From the NCBI GenBank assembly GCA_021798635.1, contig JAJZGH010000054.1:1-21431 (forward strand): a DNA stretch of 21,431 nucleotides. Reading direction: 5' to 3'. The notes under the pieces were generated by a model. It saw only the letters and a program-made list of their open reading frames with translations, did not search any database and was not told the origin of the DNA. The translations under genes were made by a program, and so were the position numbers. Every line of letters begins with the position of its first letter. Within the stretch, counting starts at the first letter, position 1. Shown in pieces: positions 7,524 to 15,340 of this stretch. This DNA comes from Planctomycetota bacterium. Its GTDB lineage: Bacteria; Planctomycetota; Phycisphaerae; WQYP01.

Positions 7524-8396
7524 TTAGGAGCCGACTGGCGATCCATCGGTGAACAACTGGAAGCTGGGATGGCGCTGCCCCCAGTTGTTGAGGGCTTGAT
7601 AAAGCGATGTGCGGGTAAAATCTACACGGGTATACGCCAGCCTCAGCATCAAGGATAGCCTCTCTTCGGAGACATCGCTTGCATTTCTGGTCCCCCAACA
7701 TTTTCGCAGGGCGATTCGCAGCACTTCAACCATATCGTGTCCGCAGCACAATTGTCTTAGATCTGGCGTCTTTTCCAAGATGGCTGTCACCCCCTGAAGT
7801 GCGCTTTCAATGAGGACGTGCTTCTTGCTTCGCTGGCAAACGAGGTTACACATGCGTTCCAGATCCCCGATCAATCCGTCCTCGTCCATGAACTTTGAAA
7901 AATCAACTCCATCGAAATCAAGTGAGAGTGAATCTGTCTTGTTAAGCCATCGCAGCGAGCCGATCTGGGTAGTTGCTTTAAGTAGAGCATTTTGCAGTAC
8001 GCTGAAATCTCCATTGCCCATCGCCCGCTGGAGTTTATCCTCCGAGCCAAGTTCGCGGACGACCCTGGAAAACGCGCCGGAGAAGATTAGCCCAACCTCA
8101 AGATCGTGATCGTCGGTTAAAAACAGATTCTCCACGGTCGGACAGTTCTCCTCTAAGCGACAAAAGTCTGCGTCCATTATTCCGATCACCCCGGCTGTGG
8201 GTGTGGCATTTAGACGCCGCACCACTGCCGCGACGAGCGGCCCGACGCACAAGTGGCGTACCGGTTGTCTGTCAAACATCGCCATATAAACGTGGCGGTC
8301 GCTGCTGCCCTCGAAGACGCAGATAGGCCCATTAAATGCGGTGCGTAGCATGCGAGCTGTGTTCGCGTGACTGTCTGCGTTCAGATGCTCCCTCAC
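7524..8396 (-). CDS. DUF4435 (TOPRIM-like) protein, AriB-like effector of a PARIS-type system
   Basis: A 290-aa protein starting at GTG 8396, which overlaps the ATPase stop as GTGA, with AGAGGG 9 nt upstream. The ATG at 8432 lacks a ribosome site. It carries the DUF4435 pattern: ICVFEGSSDRHVY (Glu29, Asp33), then GVIGIMDADF (Asp75, Asp77), then NLFLTDDHDLE (Asp98, Glu100). These acidic residues fit a TOPRIM metal site. In PARIS, AriB is held inactive by AriA and on phage sensing acts as a ribonuclease on tRNA. That role is transferred here from the family, not shown. The overlap with the upstream gene implies translational coupling. Alternative: a DUF4435 partner in another OLD-like nuclease-ATPase pair. 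Confidence 0.8.
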   Translation of the reverse strand: MREHLNADSHANTARMLRTAFNGPICVFEGSSDRHVYMAMFDRQPVRHLCVGPLVAAVVRRLNATPTAGVIGIMDADFCRLEENCPTVENLFLTDDHDLEVGLIFSGAFSRVVRELGSEDKLQRAMGNGDFSVLQNALLKATTQIGSLRWLNKTDSLSLDFDGVDFSKFMDEDGLIGDLERMCNLVCQRSKKHVLIESALQGVTAILEKTPDLRQLCCGHDMVEVLRIALRKCWGTRNASDVSEERLSLMLRLAYTRVDFTRTSLYQALNNWGQRHPSFQLFTDGSPVGS

Positions 8397-9754
8397 TGCT
8401 TCGGTCCCTCTAAAGCTGTCGTGACGTCCCATCGGTCATTAATGACCTGCGGCGAGTGCGTGGCTATTAAAAAGTCCATCCGGATAACGGCGGATATTTT
8501 TTCCAAATCTTTTAGGAAGTCCTGCTGCCAGGCAACGTGGAGCGACAACTCCGGCTCATCAATGAGGATCAATGCGCCCTCGGGAACGTTGAAAAGTAGC
8601 TGGTGGGCCAGGACTACCTCGTGCTGTTCCCCGGAGGAAAGTTCGGCCGGCGGGACGAACCTACCCTGCGATATTTCAAACACGAACCCCTCCTTTCTGT
8701 CAATCCTCAGCTTTTTATATTGAAACCTCCTGTTGATCATTTCCTTGAAAAGCTCAATTTTTCGGAGAATATCGTCGAAAATCGCAAGTTTTTCTTCGAC
8801 GTCTTTAACATACAGAGCCAAAACATGCCTTTCGGCCTCGTTGATGTCCTTGTTCGGCAAAGGAAATTCCTCTTCACGATCGAGCAGGCCTGCCTCCATA
8901 AGGCGGGTGCGTTTTTGCACTTGGGCATCGTAACGCTCTCGTATATCCTCCATGCTCGCATTACCGTTCGTCGTCCCTTGGAGCAGCCGTTTTGGGAATG
9001 AGCTGTCGAGAGACTGTGATACCTCAGCAGATTTTGCCAAACTCTCCTGGATACGATCAACCATTTCCCTGGAATAGACGGAAACCGCTGAACTCATGGC
9101 GGAGGACGACGGTAACTTCGGCAGCCGGCGCAATCTCACCTCTCTGGCCGCTGGAAGCAGTAACCTCTGGGCCTCAATAAGGTAGACGGGCAGCTGGTTT
9201 ACCACGGACTTCAACCAATCCGGGTACGTTTGGTGATGTCCCTCGAACAGCGGTAGTTGATCCGGGAATTCATCGATCACATCGCCCAAAGTTAGCTGGC
9301 GGCCCGTAAGCTGATGCAGCCACTCCTCAGGTCCGATTCTTGTCAAGCCGGGGATAATGTCGTCAATGGCGGATAGTGGAATTCGCTCGCGATTTATCTC
9401 GGGTGGCTTAATCTGATGAACTTTCTTTTGATGCAAGCCTTCAACGCTTAGCGTAAACTCTAATATGGCGTGCTCGGGAGTTGTGCGGCCTTTTCCACCC
9501 GGCACTCCCTGCCGTTCCGTCCGCCGCACCTCGATAACGGAGCCTCCGTTGAATGTAAAGAGCATTTTTGAGTAGGGAATTTGCCGCATGGTCGAGTATT
9601 TTGAGTTGAAAAAAGCATTGATCAGCCGGAGTATGCTCGTCTTGCCAAACCCATTGGGACCATGGATAATTTTAATTCGCTCATTCTTGTCGAAATCAAT
9701 CTTATGATCAAAGGTGCCGAACAACCCATGCACCGAAAATGAAGTCAGTATCAT
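8393..9754 (-). CDS. AAA/ABC-type ATPase, AriA-like sensor of a PARIS-type system
   Basis: A 453-aa protein from ATG 9754, with AGAGGA just upstream; the frame is also open to 9844 but the added residues are Arg-rich and unlikely. It is an SMC/RecF-like ATPase. Walker A is GPNGFGKT (32-39), the ABC signature is LSSGEQ (372-377), Walker B is LILIDEPE (Asp399, Glu400), and the switch is ATHSP (His433). A ~300-residue middle region with coiled-coil character (VDRIQESLAKSAEV, INEAERHVLALYVKDVEEKL) separates the two halves. In PARIS, AriA forms a multimer that holds AriB until a phage trigger such as Ocr is sensed. It is the first gene of a two-gene operon with the DUF4435 gene. Confidence 0.82.
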   Translation of the reverse strand: MILTSFSVHGLFGTFDHKIDFDKNERIKIIHGPNGFGKTSILRLINAFFNSKYSTMRQIPYSKMLFTFNGGSVIEVRRTERQGVPGGKGRTTPEHAILEFTLSVEGLHQKKVHQIKPPEINRERIPLSAIDDIIPGLTRIGPEEWLHQLTGRQLTLGDVIDEFPDQLPLFEGHHQTYPDWLKSVVNQLPVYLIEAQRLLLPAAREVRLRRLPKLPSSSAMSSAVSVYSREMVDRIQESLAKSAEVSQSLDSSFPKRLLQGTTNGNASMEDIRERYDAQVQKRTRLMEAGLLDREEEFPLPNKDINEAERHVLALYVKDVEEKLAIFDDILRKIELFKEMINRRFQYKKLRIDRKEGFVFEISQGRFVPPAELSSGEQHEVVLAHQLLFNVPEGALILIDEPELSLHVAWQQDFLKDLEKISAVIRMDFLIATHSPQVINDRWDVTTALEGPKQ

Positions 9755-9942
9755 AGCAATCCTCTGTTTCGCTTCCCATCTCCGGCTGTGTCGCCGCCGA
9801 AGCCTCTCCCGACCCGAACAATGCTCCGTCAACGGGCGGTGCAAGCTGCGAAATGATTAGACCCGGTAGAATCAACCTTTGCAAGCGACAGGCATAATTC
9901 CGCCGGGCCGGCGCTCAGCCGATCGTCTGCGCGACCGCCGGC

Positions 9943-11022
9943 CTAATTTTCAAGCCCCGTGCACGCCTGCACGATAAAGCGTTCCATGTTGCGTTGGGGG
10001 TCGCCCAGGCTGGTTTTTGCCGCCATGTCCGCAGCCAACAACGCAGCACTGACTCGGCGGCTGCCTTCAATTCCCCAGCGGCGGGCGGACGCCATTACGG
10101 CACTGGCCCGTGGTGCCGGCCAGAGTTTAAGTTCCTTGATAATCTGATTATCGCTTAAGCGCCGATCCAGCATTTCGCGGGCGCGCAATACCTGGCTTAG
10201 CCAGAAAAATATGGCACCCACCAGAGAGAATCCGATCCGGGCATCCATCTGCCATAGCTCGGTATGGCGCGTTAATGCTTCCTTGGCGTTCCCTGCGGCC
10301 AGGGCGTCAATAAAACTCCATACGACCTGTTCATGTTGAAAACCCACGAGTTCCTCAACCATCGCGGTGGTAATCGTGGTTTGTTTATCCGCGAATAACG
10401 CCAATTTTGCCAATTCACTTTCCAGGCGTCCCAAATCCGTGCCCACAAGGTCCGCCAGACGCATGGCCGCCTGCGCATCGATGGTTTTTGCAAACTCCGT
10501 TCGCGCATGCTGGGTCAGCCAGCGTGGAACTTCGTGTTCCTTCATCGCCTGGCAGAGGATCACGGCCCCTTGTTTATCCAGGAATTTGTGCAGGCGTGTC
10601 GTTTTCAGCCAGGTATCACAGATTAATACGAGCGTGGCGTTGTCGCTGGGGGCCTGGGCATAGCGCAAAATGAGATCGCGCGCCGCCGAACCGCCGGAAG
10701 TTGCCAGCTCTTCTGCTTGATCTTCCTCAAGCTCATTTTGCGATTCAGGATTGTTGCCGCCCCTGCCCTTGAGCAACATATCCGCCGGCTCAAGCACGAC
10801 TAACTTGCGGCTGGAAAACATGCCAAACGTCCGGCATTCATCCAGCAATGCGGTGACGGACACATTCGTTTCCATGCGAATATAGCCCGCGTCCATGGAC
10901 GATTCATCCAAGGCCGCCCGGCGGATTCGCCCCAGCCATTCGCGGCGCAAGTACGCCTCGCTTCCCGCCAATACCATGACCGGATGTATTTGAATTTTAG
11001 ATTCACTGATCTTCGTTGCCAT
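9943..11022 (-). CDS. holA: DNA polymerase III subunit delta
   Basis: A 359-aa clamp-loader delta subunit. It begins with the VMVLAGSEAYLRREWLGRIR segment typical of the HolA N-terminus, followed by a domain ending in FGMFSSRKLVVLEPAD. The middle has LVGTDLGRLESELAKLALFA, the best-known HolA motif (GxDLxxLxxEIeKL). It ends in a C-terminal helical collar (FSFIDAL-like VVWSFIDALAAGN, then LVGAIFFWLSQVLRAREML). An acidic/Gln-rich insertion (SQNELEEDQAEELATSGG) lengthens the N-terminal half slightly. Delta opens the beta clamp during replication. The ATG at 11022 has no good Shine-Dalgarno. Downstream a GC-rich inverted pair (GCCGGCG...CGCCGGC near 9900-9950) lacks a T-run and may be a weak terminator. 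Confidence 0.92.
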   Translation of the reverse strand: MATKISESKIQIHPVMVLAGSEAYLRREWLGRIRRAALDESSMDAGYIRMETNVSVTALLDECRTFGMFSSRKLVVLEPADMLLKGRGGNNPESQNELEEDQAEELATSGGSAARDLILRYAQAPSDNATLVLICDTWLKTTRLHKFLDKQGAVILCQAMKEHEVPRWLTQHARTEFAKTIDAQAAMRLADLVGTDLGRLESELAKLALFADKQTTITTAMVEELVGFQHEQVVWSFIDALAAGNAKEALTRHTELWQMDARIGFSLVGAIFFWLSQVLRAREMLDRRLSDNQIIKELKLWPAPRASAVMASARRWGIEGSRRVSAALLAADMAAKTSLGDPQRNMERFIVQACTGLEN

Positions 11023-11108
11023 GAGGATATGTTAATTGTACGCCGTGAGAAATGCCAACCGCATTCCTTGCGCTGCCGCTGCCCTGCTTATATGGTATTA
11101 TCAGAAGC

Positions 11109-11957
11109 ATGATTAAAGTGGCTGGACATGTGGATTTAAAGAAATCTCGGCAACATTGCATGCCAATCCTGGACCGCACTGCTTGCAGTGGCGGGCGGCG
11201 CGTTTTCTACTTTCACCTTTCGGTTTTCCTATTAGGTACCCTCGCCGGGCTCTTGTTGCCGGCACCGTTGGCGAACGCCAAGGTCATTAACGGCAGTGCC
11301 GCCCATAGCCAGTTGGTAAAAACGCTCGCTGCGATGAGAGGTGTGAAATCCATTCGGTCGGCATTTTTATGTGAAAAGAAGTTACAGGTGCTGCGGAAAC
11401 CGTTTTTCAGTATGGGAATTATCACCATCGCCCGGCCCAGTCGGGTTCGCTTTGCGACGAATTGGCCGTATCGCTCGTGCTATATTCTTAACGGGCGACA
11501 TATTGACATGCGTAATGAGTCTAATTCGCATTGGCGCACCGGTTCGGTGGATTCGCAGCCGGCGATCGGGATTATGATGCGGCAGTTCGCGGCCTGGTCT
11601 TTGGGAAACACGGGTAAAGTTAGCCGGCAATATCAGGTCAGCGTGCGGCGTGCCAAGCGCCCAGTGCCAAAAGATGCGCCAGCCGGTTCCGTAACGCGTA
11701 AAAAAACACGCCCAACGCTTGAACTGTTTACCTTGCGCCCGCCAGGCGGGGTGCTCAAAGAGGCTATCCGCGAGATTCAACTTGGCTTTGCCGTCTCAGC
11801 GGGCAGTGGTTCCGCGGGGCATCAAGCCGGGGCTAAGCCATTAAAATATATCCGTATTGTGGCAAAAAATGGCGATCAAAGCATCTTCTGGTTACGCCGC
11901 ACCCAACTGAACCGGCAACTAAAGCCGCAGTGTTTTGCACCGGCAGGGCCGCCATGA
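11109..11957 (+). CDS. LolA-like outer-membrane lipoprotein carrier
   Basis: A 282-aa periplasmic carrier if ATG 11109 is used; the frame is open back to 11052, and 11160 is another possible start. A basic stretch (SGGRR) precedes a hydrophobic signal peptide ending LANA. The N-terminal half follows the LolA pattern: KSIRSAFLCEKKLQVLRKPFFSMGIITIARPSRVRFATNWP, a strand-rich segment binding lipid, seen here as KKLQVLRKPF, then SMGIITIARP. The C-terminal half is divergent, with a basic Pro-rich insertion. It overlaps the next gene by ATGA, so the carrier and exporter are co-translated. In aryl-polyene-type clusters a LolA homologue sits beside an MMPL exporter and is thought to move lipid products across the periplasm. 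A weak TTGCGC-N17-TATGGT lies at 11068-11096. Confidence 0.78.
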   Translation: MIKVAGHVDLKKSRQHCMPILDRTACSGGRRVFYFHLSVFLLGTLAGLLLPAPLANAKVINGSAAHSQLVKTLAAMRGVKSIRSAFLCEKKLQVLRKPFFSMGIITIARPSRVRFATNWPYRSCYILNGRHIDMRNESNSHWRTGSVDSQPAIGIMMRQFAAWSLGNTGKVSRQYQVSVRRAKRPVPKDAPAGSVTRKKTRPTLELFTLRPPGGVLKEAIREIQLGFAVSAGSGSAGHQAGAKPLKYIRIVAKNGDQSIFWLRRTQLNRQLKPQCFAPAGPP

Positions 11958-14900
11958 GCGAATCGAATGGCCAAAGCATGGCGGCAGCTTCCGCCCCTGA
12001 ACCAGATCAACTCACGCGTTGGATGATCTGGTGGTATGGACGATTGCAGGCGCACCGGATTGTCTTAAGCACCGTGCTGTTGATTTTTGGCGTTTTGCTG
12101 TTTGCCGCATCGCGGAATATCGTGTGGCAAACCAGTCTACTGAGTTTTTTCTCCGCTCACAGCGCCTCGATTCATGATGTGCGCCTGTCGGAGGATCGTA
12201 ACGGTTTGGCCGATGCCATGCGGTTGGATGTGCATTTTGCATCCGGGCAAAAGGGGAATTTGAGATCCGCGGTGCGATTGCTGGCGCAAGACCTGAAAAA
12301 CACCCATGCGTTTTCAAGGCTCTGGTATGGGGCACCAGAATCGCGGCAACTCCAGGCACAAGCGGGTTTACAGAACAGCGCGCCAATTCTGCTTTCGCAC
12401 CCGCAATTCAATACGCTTCGCCACCGGTTGTCCGCACTTTGGCTGGATCACTATTTTCACAGGCAGGTGCGGAAAATGGCGGGACCGGCCGGGCAGATAG
12501 TTGCCGGAGACTTACAGGCCGATCCGTTGGATATGCGGCGATTGCTGGTGGCGCAATTCAAATCCGTTCATGCGGGGGCGGGAGCGCATTTCTCCGGTCC
12601 GCTGCTGGTCAGCGCCGATGGCCGACATGCGATGATGCTTCTTGTGCCTCCCTTTAGACCGCAAAATGTCGCGGCGTCTGAAAAAATGCTTGCCACAATT
12701 CGCGCGGCCATTGCCAACGTAAAAAAGCAAATGCCCGCTTTGCGCGTCTGGATCGTGGGGCCTTATCGTAATTTTGTTGAGAATCAGCGGCTGGTAAAGC
12801 ATGATCTGAAAATGATTTCAATTCTCGGATCGTTGCTGGTGGCTGGAGTTATCGCGTGGTATTTCCGCCGAATTGGTGCCGTGGTGCTCTGCATGATTCC
12901 GCCCATGGTGGGGCTGGGTGCCGCATTGGGTCTTGCCGGCCTGCTGCGGCTGCATATTCCGTTAATCGTCCTGGGGTTTGATGGCCTGCTCTGCGGGGCC
13001 ACGACCGATTACGGCATTCAGCTTATTGCGGCGCTGCAACGGCGGGCAAAACAAGCCGGGCAGTACCAAGCTGACATGCCCGCTTTAGCAGCACGAGATT
13101 TATTTGGTCCCATATCCATGAGTGTATGTACCAGCATGACGGGCTACGGAGCATTGGCCGCGAGTTCCGCCCCGGGGTTACAGACGTTGGGACTTTTTAT
13201 CGCCGGTGCCACCGGGTGTATCTGGCTGGTAACATTTCTGGTTTTGCCGGCTTATCTGGGGGCTTGGGTGTGCCGGACCGCGGATTACGTGGATAGCGCG
13301 GATAAAATAGTTCGCGGAGGTTGCAAGCTTATCAAAGCGCAGAAAGCATTTTTACCTGATGAGATCGCACCGGAATCCGAAAGGGAGAATGGGGTCGGTT
13401 ATAGCCCGAACAACCGGGTAACGCCCTCTGGTAATCCGCGTGATCCGCGAAATCCGCGGTACTTGTCGCGCCGCTTGAATCAATGGCTTCATCCCGGATC
13501 ACTGAAGTTCATCGCAACATCGGCCTTTGTTCTCATTACGCTATGGCTGGGAATCCGGTCGTTCGCAGTGGGCTATACCGCCAACGGGCAATTGTTAGAT
13601 GGTTCGTCCGCGGCCCTCAAACATGACGAGGCTAAATTCTCCTCTGTGTGGGGGCATTTGCGGCAATCGGGGGTGATTACGATTCACGCGGCGTCTGCGG
13701 AGGGGGCCTTAATGAAACTGCACGCATTAGATCATCTGCTTGGCGTGCTGCAAACTAAGCGATTAATTGCCGGGTATACCACAGTAGCGGCCATTCTTCC
13801 GGATACCGTTGTCGCAGAACGGCGGTTAGCTGCATGGCGGTCATTTTTCACGCCGGAAAAAATAGCTAACGCTCGGCTACTCTTGGCGCACTCCGCCTTG
13901 GCCAATGGCTTGCGGCCCAGCGCCTTCCAAGGCGCATTAAAGTCCTGGCGGGTGCCGGAGGGCGTTCCCTCCGCGTTGCATCGGTTGCGGCAATCACCGG
14001 CAAATCTTTTTCCGGGCGTGATTGATATTCTCCCGCATGACATTTCCATTTCTTCAACCGTGCAACTTAATACATCTCTGTCGCCCAGGCTCGCCACCCA
14101 ATGGTCGGCGGAGGTGCGGCATGATGTTCCCGGCGTTTCCATCATCTGCGGGCAGGTGTTGTATCTGAATGCATCGCATCACGCTCAAATGGAAGCGAAA
14201 CGGTTGTTCCCTTGGGTCGCTTTGCTAATTTTAATTCCACTATGGATCTATTTTCGGCGATTGGATGTCGCCGCCATCGCCGCGCTTTCCCTGGGCATCG
14301 GTTTTATCTGGCTGCTGGGCGTAGCACAGTGGTGGGGCGGTGGGTTAAATCTGCTTTGTCTGGTGCCGATGCTGTTTACTATGGGGGTGGCGGTGGATTA
14401 TGGGATTTATGCCGCCAGTGATCCATCTCTGCGTCCCGGCGGAGGCACGATGCAAAATCGGAATACCGCGACGTTCCTTTGCGCCGCAACAACAATTCTG
14501 GGCACAGCAGCCATGATTCCGGCAGGTCACCCTGTGCTGCACTGGATTGGCATGACGCTGACGGCCGGAATTCTAGGCGGCTATCTGGCGAGTTATTTTG
14601 TCGTAGGGCCGCTGGTGAGGATTGTTCTTAATCCTCCGGCATCGCCAAAAGGCGGACGGATTTACCTGATGGTATTAAATGGGTGGCGTATCATTGTAAT
14701 GCTGGTCATGGTGATTCTGGTGATCGGTCTACTGGGTGGATGTTGCAGCGTGCCGCCGCCGCAGCCTTATCGCCCTCCCGCAGCTCCTGCGCCCACCATC
14801 GCTGCCGCACACCATGCCCTGGCGAAATTCCCGCAACAATGGGATCGGCAAGTTTTCGCGGCGGCAAACTGGCGCGGCCATCGCGTAAGCATGATCGGAA

Positions 14901-15325
14901 GAATAAAAGGGAAATCCATGGGCACGCTGCGCGTAACCTGTGCTTCAGAATTTGGAACACTGCTGTGTGATGTGCGTGTTACAGCAGGCACGTGCCAAGT
15001 GCTGCACAAGGCCCGGGCTGTTCCGGAAGCTCTAGCGCGGCATATTGCTCTGGATACCGCGTTAGCGCTGCGAATGCCCGCGACGGAGGCGTTGCATTTG
15101 CAGAATTTCAAAAGCGGTGCGCACCTGCTTTCCGGATCGACTCAGCACGCATGTTATATATTTGCCGGGGTGGCTGGAAAGTTGCGAGTCTGTCGCGCAC
15201 GCAATTCGCGCCAGAACGTTGAAATTCAATATCTGCACTATCGCCATAGCTATGTTCCGCACCAGATAATTATCTGGGATGCTGGCCATTGTTTGCGGTT
15301 GACGATAAACTTTGATGCAAAATAG
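11954..15325 (+). CDS. MMPL/RND-family exporter fused to a C-terminal DUF3261-like lipoprotein
   Basis: A 1123-aa protein from ATG 11954, which overlaps the LolA stop as ATGA. Residues ~34-880 are a duplicated MMPL exporter. Each half has one transmembrane helix, a large periplasmic loop and a helical block, and the MMPL hallmark TDYGI (Asp352) and VDYGI (Asp815) in the fourth helix of each block. A cytosolic linker (~440-515) includes NPRDPRNPR, encoded by a dispersed DNA repeat. From Met906 (14669) a second start-like sequence begins: NGW-R, a hydrophobic run, then LLGGCC with lipobox Cys930. A Pro-rich spacer and a ~170-aa domain follow whose pattern (WRGHRVSMIGRIKG, LARHIALDTALALRMP) resembles DUF3261. 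The two are normally separate genes, so this is a fusion, or a lipoprotein translated from an internal start. Predicted inner-membrane pump for a lipid or polyene. Confidence 0.85.
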   Translation: MSESNGQSMAAASAPEPDQLTRWMIWWYGRLQAHRIVLSTVLLIFGVLLFAASRNIVWQTSLLSFFSAHSASIHDVRLSEDRNGLADAMRLDVHFASGQKGNLRSAVRLLAQDLKNTHAFSRLWYGAPESRQLQAQAGLQNSAPILLSHPQFNTLRHRLSALWLDHYFHRQVRKMAGPAGQIVAGDLQADPLDMRRLLVAQFKSVHAGAGAHFSGPLLVSADGRHAMMLLVPPFRPQNVAASEKMLATIRAAIANVKKQMPALRVWIVGPYRNFVENQRLVKHDLKMISILGSLLVAGVIAWYFRRIGAVVLCMIPPMVGLGAALGLAGLLRLHIPLIVLGFDGLLCGATTDYGIQLIAALQRRAKQAGQYQADMPALAARDLFGPISMSVCTSMTGYGALAASSAPGLQTLGLFIAGATGCIWLVTFLVLPAYLGAWVCRTADYVDSADKIVRGGCKLIKAQKAFLPDEIAPESERENGVGYSPNNRVTPSGNPRDPRNPRYLSRRLNQWLHPGSLKFIATSAFVLITLWLGIRSFAVGYTANGQLLDGSSAALKHDEAKFSSVWGHLRQSGVITIHAASAEGALMKLHALDHLLGVLQTKRLIAGYTTVAAILPDTVVAERRLAAWRSFFTPEKIANARLLLAHSALANGLRPSAFQGALKSWRVPEGVPSALHRLRQSPANLFPGVIDILPHDISISSTVQLNTSLSPRLATQWSAEVRHDVPGVSIICGQVLYLNASHHAQMEAKRLFPWVALLILIPLWIYFRRLDVAAIAALSLGIGFIWLLGVAQWWGGGLNLLCLVPMLFTMGVAVDYGIYAASDPSLRPGGGTMQNRNTATFLCAATTILGTAAMIPAGHPVLHWIGMTLTAGILGGYLASYFVVGPLVRIVLNPPASPKGGRIYLMVLNGWRIIVMLVMVILVIGLLGGCCSVPPPQPYRPPAAPAPTIAAAHHALAKFPQQWDRQVFAAANWRGHRVSMIGRIKGKSMGTLRVTCASEFGTLLCDVRVTAGTCQVLHKARAVPEALARHIALDTALALRMPATEALHLQNFKSGAHLLSGSTQHACYIFAGVAGKLRVCRARNSRQNVEIQYLHYRHSYVPHQIIIWDAGHCLRLTINFDAK
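13433..13459 (+). repeat. dispersed ATCCGCG-rich repeat inside the exporter gene
   Basis: A 27-bp run built of three ATCCGCG units (AATCCGCG, TGATCCGCG, AAATCCGCGG). It codes for NPRDPRNPR in the cytosolic linker of the exporter. The same sequence occurs in reverse orientation at 18984-19010 and in a divergent form at 19099-19127. Confidence 0.75.
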
Positions 15326-15340
15326 TATTCAGGACATTCT

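Noticed and set aside
9901..9950. GC-rich palindrome CGCCGG-G-CCGGCG as holA terminator
   Set aside because: No following T-run; mentioned only as a weak possibility in the holA entry.
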